A stretch of DNA of 64,000 nucleotides from Maricaulis sp. (lineage in GTDB: Bacteria; Pseudomonadota; Alphaproteobacteria; Caulobacterales; Maricaulaceae). Numbering within the stretch: position 1 is the stretch's first letter; every line of letters starts with the position of its first letter. Under the pieces are notes generated by a model that did no database searches, was not told where the DNA came from, and saw only the letters and a program-made list of their open reading frames with translations. Positions 8,907-18,180 of the stretch are shown piece after piece. The position numbers and the translations under genes were made by a program. Where the stretch lies: assembly GCF_030149235.1 (NCBI RefSeq), contig NZ_JASBRW010000004.1, positions 61,737-125,736 of the forward strand, written 5' to 3'.

Positions 8907-10238
8907 ATGAGTGATGCGGATTGGGACCCTTATGGCGGGGATGCACATCTGACCCCGGTCTTCGGCCGTTTGCGCCTGCGTACACTGGTTATGTTGCGCT
9001 GGCTGGCGGTCACGGGACAGACACTGACCGTGCTCAGCGTGCACTTCATTCTCGGCTTTGAGCTGCCGCTCGGATTCTGTCTCGGCGTCATCATCGCCAG
9101 CGCCTGGATCAATACCTGGCTGACCCTGTCCGTGCGGCCGCAGCAATTCGCCAAGGACTGGCAGGCTTTCGCCCAGCTGGTCTACGATGTGCTCCAGCTC
9201 TGCGCGCTGCTGATGCTAACCGGCGGTTTGCAGAACCCGTTTGTGGTCATGCTCGCTGCGCCGGTCACCATCGCCGTCGCCGCCTTGCCGCCCCGCTGGT
9301 CGGTCGCGATCGCCGTTATTGCCATGCTCGGGACCGGCGCCATGTGGCTGTGGAGCCTGCCTCTGCCCTGGATTGATGGTCAACCGGTGCAATTGCCAGC
9401 CTTCTACATCCTCGGCCTGTGGTCCGCGATCTTCATCGCCGTGGCTTTCACAGCTGTCTATTCCTGGCGCGTCAGCCGTGAGGGGCGCTCGATGGCGACG
9501 GCCCTGGCGGCAACGCAAAGCGTTCTCTCACGCGAGCAGCGGCTGTCGGCACTTGGGGCCTTGGCTGCTGCCGCAGCGCACGAGCTCGGCACACCTTTGG
9601 CCACGATCCAGCTGACCGCCAAGGAAATGCTGCGCGAGCTGCAGGATAACGACCTTCTACGTGAGGACGCGGAGCTGCTGGTGACGCAAGCCCGACGCTG
9701 CCGTGACATCCTCAAGCGGTTGAGCCAGGAGCGGACCGCCTCTGACCAGCGCCATGACCGGGTGGAATTCCTGGCAGCGCTCGAGGAAGCGGCGGCGCCT
9801 TTGCGGGGGCTCGGACCAATGGTGGATGTCCACCTGGAACAACCCGGAAGCGCTGCTGCGACGGCGGAGCCGGTCCTGCGCCGCATGCCGGAATTGCTTT
9901 ATGGCGTTGGCAACTTCATCGAGAATGCGGTGGACTTCGCGGAGACCCGGGTCGTGGTCGAGGGGACGTGGGATGATGATTACATCATGATCCGGATCGA
10001 GGATGACGGTGCCGGGTTTTCGCTCGAAATCCTGTCCAAGATCGGCGAGCCCTACGTCACCTCCCGTTCCGGTACGCCGGGTCAGGGCGGGCTGGGCCTG
10101 GGTGTATTTATTGCCAAGACGATGATTGAAAAAACCGGCGGCGAGGTCAGTTTTGACAATGCCGGTAGCCAGGGCGGCGCTGTGGTGCGTGTGCGCTGGC
10201 CGCGTAAACAGGTAGAGGCCGCGCCGATTGTCCGCTAG
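8907..10238 (+). CDS. regB: Redox-sensing histidine kinase RegB (ActS/PrrB)
   Basis: Membrane sensor kinase that phosphorylates RegA when the respiratory chain is reduced. Residues 25-190 hold about six membrane helices and include the quinone-binding signature GGLQNPF (106-112). The dimerisation/phosphorylation box is AAAHELGTPLATI with H225. The redox-active cysteine of this family is present in QARRCRDILKRL at C265, the same residue number as in the Rhodobacter capsulatus protein. The ATP-binding domain follows, with N box FIENAVDF, G1 DDGAGF and G2 GLGLGVF. The 443-residue length is close to the family norm. It is followed by regA on the same strand and divergent from senC, so one intergenic region (8772-8906) probably serves both transcripts. 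Confidence 0.95.
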   Translation: MSDADWDPYGGDAHLTPVFGRLRLRTLVMLRWLAVTGQTLTVLSVHFILGFELPLGFCLGVIIASAWINTWLTLSVRPQQFAKDWQAFAQLVYDVLQLCALLMLTGGLQNPFVVMLAAPVTIAVAALPPRWSVAIAVIAMLGTGAMWLWSLPLPWIDGQPVQLPAFYILGLWSAIFIAVAFTAVYSWRVSREGRSMATALAATQSVLSREQRLSALGALAAAAAHELGTPLATIQLTAKEMLRELQDNDLLREDAELLVTQARRCRDILKRLSQERTASDQRHDRVEFLAALEEAAAPLRGLGPMVDVHLEQPGSAAATAEPVLRRMPELLYGVGNFIENAVDFAETRVVVEGTWDDDYIMIRIEDDGAGFSLEILSKIGEPYVTSRSGTPGQGGLGLGVFIAKTMIEKTGGEVSFDNAGSQGGAVVRVRWPRKQVEAAPIVR

Positions 10239-10306
10239 GACAGGGGCCGGCGACGCACCGGGGCCTTCCCGGGGCAAGACGTGCGATTGAAAACGAGGAT
10301 TTGAGC

Positions 10307-10858
10307 GTGAGCGATTTCGAATTCGAGCTTCCCGAAGACAAGACGCTGATGATCCTGGACGATGATGCGCCTTTCCGCACGCGTCTGGGTCGGGCCATGA
10401 CCGGGCGGGGCTTTATCGTCTCGGCCGTGGGAACTGTCGATGAAGCCCGGGAAATTGCACGCTCTAACCCGCCTGCCTTTGCCGTCCTGGATCTGCGCCT
10501 CGAAGACGGTGATGGGCTTGAAGTGGTGAAGGCGCTGCACGCCTCGCGACCGGACTGCCGTGTTGTCATGCTCACAGGGTATGGAAATATCGCCACGGCT
10601 GTTGCTGCCGTGAAGGCCGGTGCCGTCGACTACATGTCCAAGCCTGCCGATGCCGACGACATTATAAAGGCTCTCCTGGCGCATCCGGAGGACAAGCCGG
10701 AGCCGCCGGAAAACCCGATGTCGGCAGATCGTGTCCGCTGGGAGCATATCCAGCGCGTCTTCGAACTCTGCGATCACAACGTTTCGGAAACGGCGCGTCG
10801 CCTCAACATGCACCGCCGGACGCTGCAGCGCATCCTGGCCAAGCGCGCGCCGCGTTAA
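10307..10858 (+). CDS. regA: Response regulator RegA (ActR/PrrA)
   Basis: DNA-binding response regulator, partner of RegB, controlling respiration, carbon and nitrogen metabolism genes in response to redox state. The receiver domain (about 12-125) has the acidic pocket DDD (18-20), phospho-acceptor D62 in VLDLRLEDG, a conserved Thr in MLTGYG and Lys in MSKP. The C-terminal Fis-type helix-turn-helix, NVSETARRLNMHRRTLQ followed by RILAKR, is the almost invariant RegA signature. GTG at 10307 (183 residues) is chosen over TTG at 10301 because GAGGA then has a seven-base spacing. Only about 70 bases separate it from regB. Its TAA stop overlaps the stop of the convergent DUF1223 gene. Confidence 0.95.
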   Translation: MSDFEFELPEDKTLMILDDDAPFRTRLGRAMTGRGFIVSAVGTVDEAREIARSNPPAFAVLDLRLEDGDGLEVVKALHASRPDCRVVMLTGYGNIATAVAAVKAGAVDYMSKPADADDIIKALLAHPEDKPEPPENPMSADRVRWEHIQRVFELCDHNVSETARRLNMHRRTLQRILAKRAPR

Positions 10859-11592
10859 TCCGTCTCGGCTTCGCCGGCAAAAGCAAAGCCGTAAACCGGG
10901 CCGCCATTGGCGCCCTGTACGATCGCCATGGTGCCAAGATCACGATAGCTCTCGCCGGTAAACTCCGCCGCGCCACCTTCCCAGCTGCCAATACGGTTCA
11001 AGCTCTTGACCATGTTGTAGTGGAGCATGTCGGTACCGGCATTTTCGCCAGCCTGGATTTCCACCGTGGCCCAGCCCGGCGCATAGGAAACCAGCCAGAC
11101 GTCGAGCGGTTCATCGGGCGTCTCGCCATCAATATTGACGACGAAGGACCCGAAAGGCCCGTCTTCGATAGTGATTTCAGGCGTGTACGGCATGGCGGTT
11201 AGGCGCTCGTCCACCGCGTCAGAGACCTTGTCCTCGTTCCAGCCTGGCGCATTGATCGCGCCATCGACGACAAATTGCGGCGTGTAGAGCCGGTTGAGGC
11301 CCAGTCGCGGCAAATAGGTGCGCTGACGGGTGACATATTCCGGGCGGGCATAGGTGTCCGCCCAGCCATACATGTCCCAGTAAGATACTCCGAACGCGAG
11401 CACGAAGACATTCTCGCGCTGATCCAGCTCGCCGAGATAGCGGTTGGCATCGGGACACAGCCCACAGCCCTGGCTGGTGAAAAGCTCAACCAGGACCGGG
11501 CGCGTCTCGCTCGCTTCATCACCCGCAATGGCGCCAGCATGGGCGGATGCGGGGAAAACCAGGCTGATCGCAAAGAAGAAGGCGGCATACAT
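10855..11592 (-). CDS. DUF1223 family secreted thioredoxin-like protein
   Basis: A 245-residue exported protein. The signal peptide (MYAAFFFAISL, cut after ASAHA) is followed by the family hallmark VLVELFTSQGCGLCPDAN, a thioredoxin-like strand with a CxxC pair (usually CSSCP in the family). The rest includes YTPQFVVDG, typical of DUF1223. Proteins of this family are thought to be periplasmic redox proteins, but no reaction is established. The ATG at 11592 is preferred to that at 11598 because an AGGCG ribosome binding site is eight bases upstream of the first and only two bases from the second. It lies between regA (convergent) and acnA (same strand). Confidence 0.85.
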   Translation of the reverse strand: MYAAFFFAISLVFPASAHAGAIAGDEASETRPVLVELFTSQGCGLCPDANRYLGELDQRENVFVLAFGVSYWDMYGWADTYARPEYVTRQRTYLPRLGLNRLYTPQFVVDGAINAPGWNEDKVSDAVDERLTAMPYTPEITIEDGPFGSFVVNIDGETPDEPLDVWLVSYAPGWATVEIQAGENAGTDMLHYNMVKSLNRIGSWEGGAAEFTGESYRDLGTMAIVQGANGGPVYGFAFAGEAETD

Positions 11593-11676
11593 TCGCATGC
11601 CGCCTAGATAAGCACTCCCGCCCGGATCGGCCAATCACTTGGCTGTGACACGGGCCGGAGGTTTATGTCGGTCGCA

Positions 11677-14352
11677 TTAATCGCGGGCCAGATTGCGCAG
11701 CACGTAATGCAGGATGCCGCCGTGGCGGAAGTATTCCAGCTCGTTCTCGGTATCGATCCGGGCGCGGACTGGGGCGGTCTTCCTGGTTCCGTCCGGGAAG
11801 GTGATCTCGACCGTCATGGACGCGCGCGGCTCGAGCTCGGAAACGCCGGTGATAGTCACGGTCTCGTCGCCCTTCATGCCGAGGCCTTCCCAAGAGACGT
11901 TCTCCTCGAACTGCAGCGGCAGCACGCCCATACCAATCAGGTTCGAGCGGTGAATCCGCTCGAAGCTCTCGGCAATCACGGCTTTGACACCGAGCAGGCG
12001 CGAGCCCTTGGCCGCCCAGTCGCGCGAGGATCCGGTGCCGTACTCCTTGCCGCCAAAGACGACGAGCGGCGTGCCCTCGGCCTGATACTCCATACAGGCG
12101 TCGAAAATATCGACCCGCTTGCCGTCTTTCAGCGTGTAGCCGCCTTCAACCCCGTCGAGCATTTTGTTCTTGATGCGGATATTGGCAAAAGTGCCGCGCA
12201 TCATGACTTCGTGATTGCCGCGACGCGAGCCGTAGGAGTTGAACTCGAGAACCGGAACCTGGCGTTCCTGCAGATAGCGGCCGGCGGGGCTGTCGGCCTT
12301 GATCGATCCGGCCGGGGAAATGTGGTCGGTGGTAATCGAGTCTCCGAACAGGCCCATGATCTTGGCGTCAATGACATCACCGGGCGCTTCCGGTTCCATC
12401 GTCATGCCTTCGAAATAGGGCGGGTTCTGCACATAGGTTGAAGTGTGATCCCAGGCATAGGTCAGGCCGCCTTCGACCTGGATGGACGCCCAGGCTTCAT
12501 CGCCCTTGAAGACGTTGGCATAGCGCGTGGCGAACATGTCCGGCGTGACCGAGGACCGGGTTGTGTCGGCGATTTCCTGCGCGCTCGGCCAGATATCCTT
12601 CAGATAGACATCATTGCCGTCCTGGTCCTGGCCGATAGCGTCCTTGGTGATGTCGATCGTCATCGAACCGGCAATGGCATAGGCCACCACCAGCGGCGGC
12701 GAGGCCAGGTAATTGGCGCGTACATCCGGGCTGATCCGGCCTTCGAAATTGCGGTTGCCGGAAAGCACCGAGGTTGCCACCAGGTCATTGGCATTGATGG
12801 TTTTCGAGATCGCAGGCGGCAGCGGGCCGGAATTGCCGATACAGGTGGTGCAGCCATAGCCCACCAGGTTGAAGCCCAGCGCATCAAGATCATCCTGCAG
12901 GCCGGCGCGTTCGAGATAATCGGTGACAACCTGGGAGCCCGGGGCCAGCGAGGTCTTCACCCAGGGCTTGACCTTCAGTCCCTTGGCCACGGCGTTGCGG
13001 GCCAGCAGGCCGGCGCCGAGCATCACGGACGGGTTGGAGGTGTTGGTACAGGAGGTGATCGCCGCGATGGCGACATCGCCATTGGTGAAGGCGAAATCCT
13101 CACCTTCGACCGGTGCCGATTTACCCATTTCATCGCCCTTGCCGTATTCGCGCTCCATGGCCTCCGCAAAGGCCGGCGCGGCTTCGGTCAGGATCACGCG
13201 ATCCTGTGGCCGTTTCGGACCGGAGATCGCGGGCACGACCGTGGTCATGTCCAGGTGCAGCGTATCGGTGAAGACCGGGTCGGCCTCATAGTCCGGGCGG
13301 AACATGCCCTGGGCCTTGGAATAGGCCTCGACCAGGGCGACGCGTTTGTCGTCGCGACCGGTGGCGCGCATGTAGGCCAGGGTTTCATGGTCGACCGGGA
13401 AGAAACCGCAAGTGGCTCCGTATTCCGGCGCCATATTGGCGATCGTGGCTTCATCCTCGAGCGAGAGATGGTCGAGGCCGGAGCCGTAGAATTCAACAAA
13501 CTTGCCGACAACGCCGCGGGCGCGGAGCATTTCCACCACGCGCAGAACGAGGTCTGTGGCCGTTGAGCCTTCCGGCAGTTTTCCGGTCAGTTCAAAGCCG
13601 ATGACCTCCGGGATCAGCATCGAGACCGGCTGGCCGAGCATGGCGGCCTCTGCCTCGATACCGCCGACACCCCAACCGAGCACAGCGATACCATTGATCA
13701 TGGTGGTGTGGCTGTCCGTGCCGACACAGGTATCCGGATAGGCGATGGTTTCGCCGTTTTCCTCACGCGTCCACACAGCCTGGGCCAGGTTCTCCAGATT
13801 GACCTGGTGGATAATGCCGGTGCCCGGTGGGACAACGCGGAAATTATCGAAGGCCTTGGCGCCCCATTTGAGGAATTTGTAGCGCTCGCCATTGCGCTGG
13901 TATTCGCGCTCGACGTTTTTGCTGAAGCTCTGCTCGCCGCCGAAATAGTCGACCATGACCGAGTGGTCGATTACCAGGTCGACGGGAACCTGCGGGTTGA
14001 TGCGCTCGGGGTCGGCGCCGAGCTTGCCGGCCGCATCACGCATGGCGGCCAGATCGACGACGGCGGGTACGCCGGTAAAATCCTGCATCACCACACGGGC
14101 CGGGCGATAGGCGATCTCGTGCGTCGAGCTCTTGCTGGTCAGCCAGGCCGCCATGGCCTCGATATCGTCCTTGGTTACGGTCTTGCCGTCTTCAAAGCGC
14201 AGCAGGTTTTCCAGCAGAACTTTGAGCGAGGCGGGGAGCCGGGAGATGCCGGCCAGGCCGTTTTCTTCAGCGGCTTTGAGATCGAAATAGGAATAGGTCT
14301 CGCCGGCTGCGGTCAGCGTGCGCTTGCAGGAAAAACTGTCGAGAGAGGCCAT
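11677..14352 (-). CDS. acnA: Aconitate hydratase A
   Basis: Isomerises citrate to isocitrate in the TCA cycle, using a [4Fe-4S] cluster. The 891-residue length and domain order fit AcnA/IRP1-type aconitases. The three cluster cysteines are C435 ([12 protein letters not shown]) and C501/C504 ([13 protein letters not shown]), close in number to the human IRP1 ligands. Other signatures are [23 protein letters not shown] and the C-terminal swivelling domain with [13 protein letters not shown]. The start at 14352 is preceded by GAGGA; a longer in-frame reading up to 15108 would run antisense through ccmA and is rejected. It is transcribed divergently from ccmA. Confidence 0.97.
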   Translation of the reverse strand: MASLDSFSCKRTLTAAGETYSYFDLKAAEENGLAGISRLPASLKVLLENLLRFEDGKTVTKDDIEAMAAWLTSKSSTHEIAYRPARVVMQDFTGVPAVVDLAAMRDAAGKLGADPERINPQVPVDLVIDHSVMVDYFGGEQSFSKNVEREYQRNGERYKFLKWGAKAFDNFRVVPPGTGIIHQVNLENLAQAVWTREENGETIAYPDTCVGTDSHTTMINGIAVLGWGVGGIEAEAAMLGQPVSMLIPEVIGFELTGKLPEGSTATDLVLRVVEMLRARGVVGKFVEFYGSGLDHLSLEDEATIANMAPEYGATCGFFPVDHETLAYMRATGRDDKRVALVEAYSKAQGMFRPDYEADPVFTDTLHLDMTTVVPAISGPKRPQDRVILTEAAPAFAEAMEREYGKGDEMGKSAPVEGEDFAFTNGDVAIAAITSCTNTSNPSVMLGAGLLARNAVAKGLKVKPWVKTSLAPGSQVVTDYLERAGLQDDLDALGFNLVGYGCTTCIGNSGPLPPAISKTINANDLVATSVLSGNRNFEGRISPDVRANYLASPPLVVAYAIAGSMTIDITKDAIGQDQDGNDVYLKDIWPSAQEIADTTRSSVTPDMFATRYANVFKGDEAWASIQVEGGLTYAWDHTSTYVQNPPYFEGMTMEPEAPGDVIDAKIMGLFGDSITTDHISPAGSIKADSPAGRYLQERQVPVLEFNSYGSRRGNHEVMMRGTFANIRIKNKMLDGVEGGYTLKDGKRVDIFDACMEYQAEGTPLVVFGGKEYGTGSSRDWAAKGSRLLGVKAVIAESFERIHRSNLIGMGVLPLQFEENVSWEGLGMKGDETVTITGVSELEPRASMTVEITFPDGTRKTAPVRARIDTENELEYFRHGGILHYVLRNLARD

Positions 14353-14508
14353 TGAGATCGTCCTCGGCTGTAAAGGGCGCGCCTGCGCCGTGGGGGAGGG
14401 GAACCGTTTCGGGTTCAGTGCTGCGTGCGTTTTAGCCGCACACATGCTGCGGTGCAATGCGGCCCCAACGCGTTGACGCGAGCCCGGCAATTGGGCGACA
14501 TGCGGTGA

Positions 14509-15156
14509 ATGACCCAGATTGTCGAAGTCTTGCCGGATCTTGCGCCCTTTGAGAGCTTTGCGCTCAAAGTCGCGGACTTGACCCTGTCCCGGGGGGATTT
14601 GCGCCTGGTTGAGGGGCTGAACCTGTCCCTGTCCAGTGGCGATGCGGTGTTCCTGATGGGCGCCAACGGTACCGGCAAGACGACCTTTCTGCATGCTCTC
14701 GCCGGCCTTGTCCGGCCCGACCGGGGCCAGATCATGCTGGGCGATACGCCGCTCGACCCTGAAGCCTCCGAATGGATCGGCTGGCTCGGGCATGTCGACG
14801 GGCTCAAGCCGAACGAAACCGTACGGGAGACCTTGCGCTTCTGGGCCGGGCTGCAGGGGGAGCGCAAACCGCCGATCATGCCGGTCCTCAAAGCGCTGGA
14901 TATCGGACATCTCATTGACCGCCCGACGGGGCGTCTGTCGCGGGGGCAACAGCGCCGTGTCGCCTTTGCCCGTGTGGCGGTCGCCAACCGGCCGCTCTGG
15001 CTGCTCGATGAGCCGGCAGGTCCGCTGGACCAGCGGGGCCGTGACCGCTTGGCTGAGCTGGTGGCCTGGCATCGGGGGCGCGGCGGTATCGTGATCGCGG
15101 CGACGCACCAGACCCTCGATTGGCCCGGAGCGGAAACGCTGGAGCTGATCCGATGA
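14509..15156 (+). CDS. ccmA: Cytochrome c biogenesis ABC transporter ATP-binding subunit CcmA
   Basis: ATPase of the CcmAB(C D) complex that releases holo-CcmE in system I cytochrome c maturation. The 215-residue protein has Walker [10 protein letters not shown] (near residue 50), the ABC signature [13 protein letters not shown] and Walker B LWLLDEP followed by a switch His (ATHQ). It begins an operon with ccmB, ccmC, ccmD and a ccmG-like gene, in which successive genes overlap by start/stop codons or lie within about 50 bases, so translational coupling is likely. The start follows closely on a region divergent to acnA (14353-14508). Confidence 0.93.
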   Translation: MTQIVEVLPDLAPFESFALKVADLTLSRGDLRLVEGLNLSLSSGDAVFLMGANGTGKTTFLHALAGLVRPDRGQIMLGDTPLDPEASEWIGWLGHVDGLKPNETVRETLRFWAGLQGERKPPIMPVLKALDIGHLIDRPTGRLSRGQQRRVAFARVAVANRPLWLLDEPAGPLDQRGRDRLAELVAWHRGRGGIVIAATHQTLDWPGAETLELIR

Positions 15157-15824
15157 GCGCGCTGCTGCAAGTCTTTGCCCGCGAGGCCCGTCTGGCCTGG
15201 GCCGGAGGCGGGGGCGCTGCCGGACCGGCGGCCTTCTTCCTGGCGTGTATCTCCATTGTCCCTCTGGCTGTCGGGCCGCAGGCGGAACGCCTCGTCGCCA
15301 TGGGCCCGGGCATTGCCGCTATCGCTGCCCTGCTCGCCGTGGTCCAGACCGCTGAGCGCCTGTTTGCCGATGACGCTTCGGACGGAACCCTTGAACTCTA
15401 TGTTCTGATGCCGGTCAGCCCGGCGCTGCTGGCCCTGGCCAAGGTGCTGGGTCAGTCTGCTGCCACACTGGCACCGCTTCCGTTTATCGCGATGGTCGGC
15501 GGGATCATGTTCGGACTCGATTTTGCCCAGTCGGCCCTCGTTGGGCTGGCCCTGTTCTGCGCGCTGCCGGCGCTGGCCCTGATCGCAGGGTTTGCCGGTG
15601 CTCTGGCAGCGGGGGTGAAGCGCGGCGGCTTGCTGATCGCCCTGATCGCCATCCCGATGATGATCCCGGCCCTGATCTTTGCCTCCGGTGCGGGCCGGGC
15701 AGCGCTTGAGGGCGAATGGGACCGGGCCTGGGCCACCGTCTTGCTCACCTTGGCCGTGTCGCTTGGCACCATGGCGCTGATGCCCTTTGGTATCGCCGCC
15801 GCAATGCGGGCCCGGACGGGCTAG
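15153..15824 (+). CDS. ccmB: Heme exporter membrane subunit CcmB
   Basis: Integral membrane subunit (223 residues, six hydrophobic segments) of the CcmABCD transporter acting on the heme chaperone CcmE. Recognised by its N-terminal [12 protein letters not shown] start, the [17 protein letters not shown] segment, which is the most conserved CcmB region, and its position after ccmA. Its ATG overlaps the ccmA TGA stop (ATGA at 15153-15156), so translation is coupled; an in-frame extension back to 15120 lies inside ccmA and is not needed. Confidence 0.92.
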   Translation: MSALLQVFAREARLAWAGGGGAAGPAAFFLACISIVPLAVGPQAERLVAMGPGIAAIAALLAVVQTAERLFADDASDGTLELYVLMPVSPALLALAKVLGQSAATLAPLPFIAMVGGIMFGLDFAQSALVGLALFCALPALALIAGFAGALAAGVKRGGLLIALIAIPMMIPALIFASGAGRAALEGEWDRAWATVLLTLAVSLGTMALMPFGIAAAMRARTG

Positions 15825-15876
15825 TGCGACCGCATGTCAGTTGCCCTTTGTCTGCCGTGTGAGTAAGGGAGCGAGC

Positions 15877-16605
15877 ATGCTGTCCTACTTTTCCAACCCC
15901 CAGCGTTTCGACCAGCTCGCCCGCATTGCCATCCCGGTTTGCGGTTTCGGCGGATTGGTCCTGGCCGTGATCGGGGTCTACATCTCCTTCTTCGCCTCGC
16001 CTCCGGACTATCAGCAAGGCGATACGGTGCGGATCATGTATGTCCACGTGCCCGCCGCCTACATGGCATCAGCTATCTATGCCGGCATGGCGGTGGCGAG
16101 TTTCATCTTCTTCGTCTGGCGCCATTCCCTGGCTGATGCGGCTGCGGACGTCATGGCGCCCATCGGCGCGATCTTTACCGCCCTGGCCCTGGCTACCGGT
16201 TCGCTCTGGGGCAAGCCGATGTGGGGCACATGGTGGGAATGGGATGCGCGGATGACCTCCGTCCTGGTCATGCTGTTGATCTATCTCGGCTATATCGCCC
16301 TGCGCGGGGCCATTGAGGACCGCCAGCTTGCCGCCCGCATGGCCGCCATCCTGGCCATGATCGGCGTCATCAATCTCGTCATCGTCCGGTTTTCGGTTGA
16401 GTGGTGGTCGAGCCTGCACCAGCCGGCTTCGATCATCCGCATGGACGGGCCGACCATTGATGGCAGCCAGCTGACCCCGCTCTTCCTGATGATGGGCGCC
16501 TACACGCTTCTAACCGCCTGGCTGGTCTTCTACCGCTTGCGCTCGCGCGCCCTTGTCCAGCGGGCCCGCTCGATCCAGAGCCGCCGTGAGCGGGAGGGCA
16601 TGTGA
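15877..16605 (+). CDS. ccmC: Heme-handling protein CcmC
   Basis: Inner membrane protein (242 residues, six helices) that attaches heme to CcmE. It carries the periplasmic tryptophan-rich heme-handling motif WGTWWEWDARMTS (near residue 115-127), with conserved histidines in MYVHVPAAY and SLHQPASI that ligate heme from the two sides. The ATG at 15877 has AAGGGAG upstream; a longer frame starting at 15787 overlaps ccmB and lacks membrane character. Its stop TGA shares an A with the ATG of ccmD. Confidence 0.95.
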   Translation: MLSYFSNPQRFDQLARIAIPVCGFGGLVLAVIGVYISFFASPPDYQQGDTVRIMYVHVPAAYMASAIYAGMAVASFIFFVWRHSLADAAADVMAPIGAIFTALALATGSLWGKPMWGTWWEWDARMTSVLVMLLIYLGYIALRGAIEDRQLAARMAAILAMIGVINLVIVRFSVEWWSSLHQPASIIRMDGPTIDGSQLTPLFLMMGAYTLLTAWLVFYRLRSRALVQRARSIQSRREREGM

Positions 16606-16760
16606 TGCAGGATTTTCTGAGCATGGGCGGCTATGCGTTTTACGTCTGGGGCTCCTGGGGCGTTTCCGCCCTTGCCATTATCGGTCTGATCGTCTTCGCT
16701 CTTCTGGAACGCGCCGGGGCCAGGTCCCGCCTGCGCGAACTGGAAGAGGATGCCGGGTAA
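16605..16760 (+). CDS. ccmD: Heme exporter small subunit CcmD
   Basis: A 51-residue single-span membrane protein that stabilises the CcmABC complex and helps release holo-CcmE. It begins MQDFLSMGGYAFYVWGSWG, the usual CcmD start (gYAfYVW-sw), followed by one hydrophobic helix and a charged RSRLRELEED tail on the cytoplasmic side. The ATG overlaps the ccmC stop by one base and its TAA overlaps the ATG of the next gene by one base. Length and position are exactly as expected. Confidence 0.92.
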   Translation: MQDFLSMGGYAFYVWGSWGVSALAIIGLIVFALLERAGARSRLRELEEDAG

Positions 16761-17275
16761 TGCGGGTATTTCAGGTGCTGGCGCTGGTGGCGATCATCGC
16801 CCTGGCGGGTCTTCTCGGCTGGCGCGAATACCAGCTCAATTATGCCCCGCGTCCGGCCCTACCCGCGCTTGAGCTGACCGGGCTGGAAGCCCGCGCTGGC
16901 TTTGATCCTTCCGGGCAATCCCAGGCCTATCTCATCAATGTCCTATCGCCCGATTGTCTTGATTGTAGAAGCCAAATGCCGGTGCTGAGCGCCCTGGCGG
17001 CTGAAGGCATAACCCTTTACGCCCTGTTCCACGGCGAAGATGCGGATGCCGCCAACCTGTTTCTCGACGAATATGGCGATCCGTTTGCCGGCGTCATGCT
17101 GACGACCGGCGACGAGCTGCTCGCCGATTTTGGAACATCCGACCTGCCCTTCACGGTTATCGTGTCCAATGAAGGCGAGATCATCGCTTTGATCGAAGGA
17201 GCGATCGATCTGTCGGTGTTGCAGTCGAAAATCTACCCGGCCCTCGAGCGCGAGGCGCGGCGAAACCGCGGCTGA
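16760..17275 (+). CDS. ccmG: CcmG/DsbE-like thiol:disulfide oxidoreductase
   Basis: Membrane-tethered periplasmic thioredoxin-fold protein (171 residues) expected to reduce apocytochrome c or CcmH for heme attachment. An N-terminal helix (about 3-22) is followed by a PALELTG segment and the active site VLSPDCLDCRSQMPVLSAL. This departs from the usual W-C-x-x-C: the pair is C-L-D-C, preceded by Asp. A conserved cis-Pro region is seen in TSDLPFTVIV and the family feature LPFT. Position directly after ccmD supports CcmG. No ccmE, ccmF or ccmH lies here, so those must be elsewhere. Confidence 0.8.
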   Translation: MRVFQVLALVAIIALAGLLGWREYQLNYAPRPALPALELTGLEARAGFDPSGQSQAYLINVLSPDCLDCRSQMPVLSALAAEGITLYALFHGEDADAANLFLDEYGDPFAGVMLTTGDELLADFGTSDLPFTVIVSNEGEIIALIEGAIDLSVLQSKIYPALEREARRNRG

Positions 17276-17292
17276 CACGGGAGGCAAATGCC

Positions 17293-17478
17293 ATGGATTG
17301 GCGATATGAGACGTGGCGCCGGACCGGCCTTGTCCTGATCGGGCTCTTCTGCGTTTTTGGATTGCTGGCCGTGCTGTTGCCCAACCCAGCTTGGGAGCGC
17401 GGGGTGGTTACCGTATGGTTGGTAGGCGCTGCCAATATCCTTGGCACCCGTTTGCTCCGCCGCCGAGCAGGCCTCTAG
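17293..17478 (+). CDS. Small membrane protein (61 aa)
   Basis: A 61-residue protein with two hydrophobic segments (about 11-28 and 36-52) and basic ends (WRYETWRR, RLLRRRAGL), consistent with a two-span inner membrane protein with both ends in the cytoplasm. A GGGAGG ribosome binding site lies about nine bases before the ATG. It starts 17 bases after the ccmG-like gene and may be the last gene of the ccm operon. No family recognised. It ends four bases before the stop of the convergent MarR gene. Confidence 0.6.
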   Translation: MDWRYETWRRTGLVLIGLFCVFGLLAVLLPNPAWERGVVTVWLVGAANILGTRLLRRRAGL

Positions 17479-17482
17479 CGGG

Positions 17483-18091
17483 CTATTCCGCGGCGACCGT
17501 ACTGTCGGGATTGTTCAGCTTTTTCGCCGCTTTCTTGGCGGCTTTCTTGGCTTTGGCCTTGGCTTTTTCCTTGGCCTTCTTCTTGGCCTTCTTCTTTTTC
17601 TCTTTTTCCTTTTCGCGCGCCTTTTTGGCGGCTTCCTCGCCCTTCTCCAGCGTGATCGCGATGCGGCGCAGGGTTTCCAGGAAGCTGGCCCGCTTGTTCT
17701 TGGGCAGAGATGACAGGATCGCTTCGTCTGCTTCCATGGCACCGAGCGTGGCGACCTCGAGCAGGGTGCGTCCCTCGGTGGAGAGTTTCACAGCGTTGGC
17801 CCGCGCATCGCCCTCGAGCTTTTCCCGCTCCAGCAGCCCGTTCTTGACCATGCGGGCGACGAGCTCGGCCAGGGTCGAACGGTCGATGCCCGTCGCTTTC
17901 ACGAGATCAGTCTGGGTCAGGCCTTCCTGCTGTGCTGTTGCGTGCAGCACGGCGAACTGGCGCTGGGTCAGGCGCGCTCCGGCCATGGCATTCGTAAAGC
18001 GCTCGGAGGCGAATTGCTGGGCCCGATGGAGCAAGTGGCCCGGCGACTCGGCGAGATTGAATCCCGACGTATCAGGCAGTTCTCTCGACAT
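17483..18091 (-). CDS. MarR-family regulator with long lysine/alanine-rich C-terminal tail
   Basis: A 202-residue protein. Residues about 20-150 form a winged-helix MarR domain: LTQRQFAVLHATAQQ, then the DNA-reading helix GLTQTDLVKATGIDRSTLAELVARM and wing NGLLEREKLEGDARANAVKLS. From about residue 148 to 192 the protein switches to an almost pure Lys/Ala/Glu stretch (KKAREKEKEKKKKAKKKAK and on), resembling the tails of histone H1-like bacterial proteins, then ends LNNPDSTVAAE. MarR proteins are usually 140-160 residues, so the tail is an addition. It could bind DNA non-specifically or act in nucleoid association. No ligand is suggested by the neighbours. Confidence 0.88.
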   Translation of the reverse strand: MSRELPDTSGFNLAESPGHLLHRAQQFASERFTNAMAGARLTQRQFAVLHATAQQEGLTQTDLVKATGIDRSTLAELVARMVKNGLLEREKLEGDARANAVKLSTEGRTLLEVATLGAMEADEAILSSLPKNKRASFLETLRRIAITLEKGEEAAKKAREKEKEKKKKAKKKAKEKAKAKAKKAAKKAAKKLNNPDSTVAAE

Positions 18092-18180
18092 GGTCCACTC
18101 CGCGTATGCCCCTGCTCACCATAGGGCCGATTTATAACGCGAAAATGACGATTGTCCGAGCACGGATTTTCACAATCCGA

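Noticed and set aside
12445..13566. Plus-strand frame opposite acnA
   Set aside because: Antisense of the aconitase core including its cluster cysteines.
14353..15108. N-terminal extension of aconitase to 15108
   Set aside because: It would run antisense through ccmA; AcnA homology starts at 14352 with a ribosome binding site.
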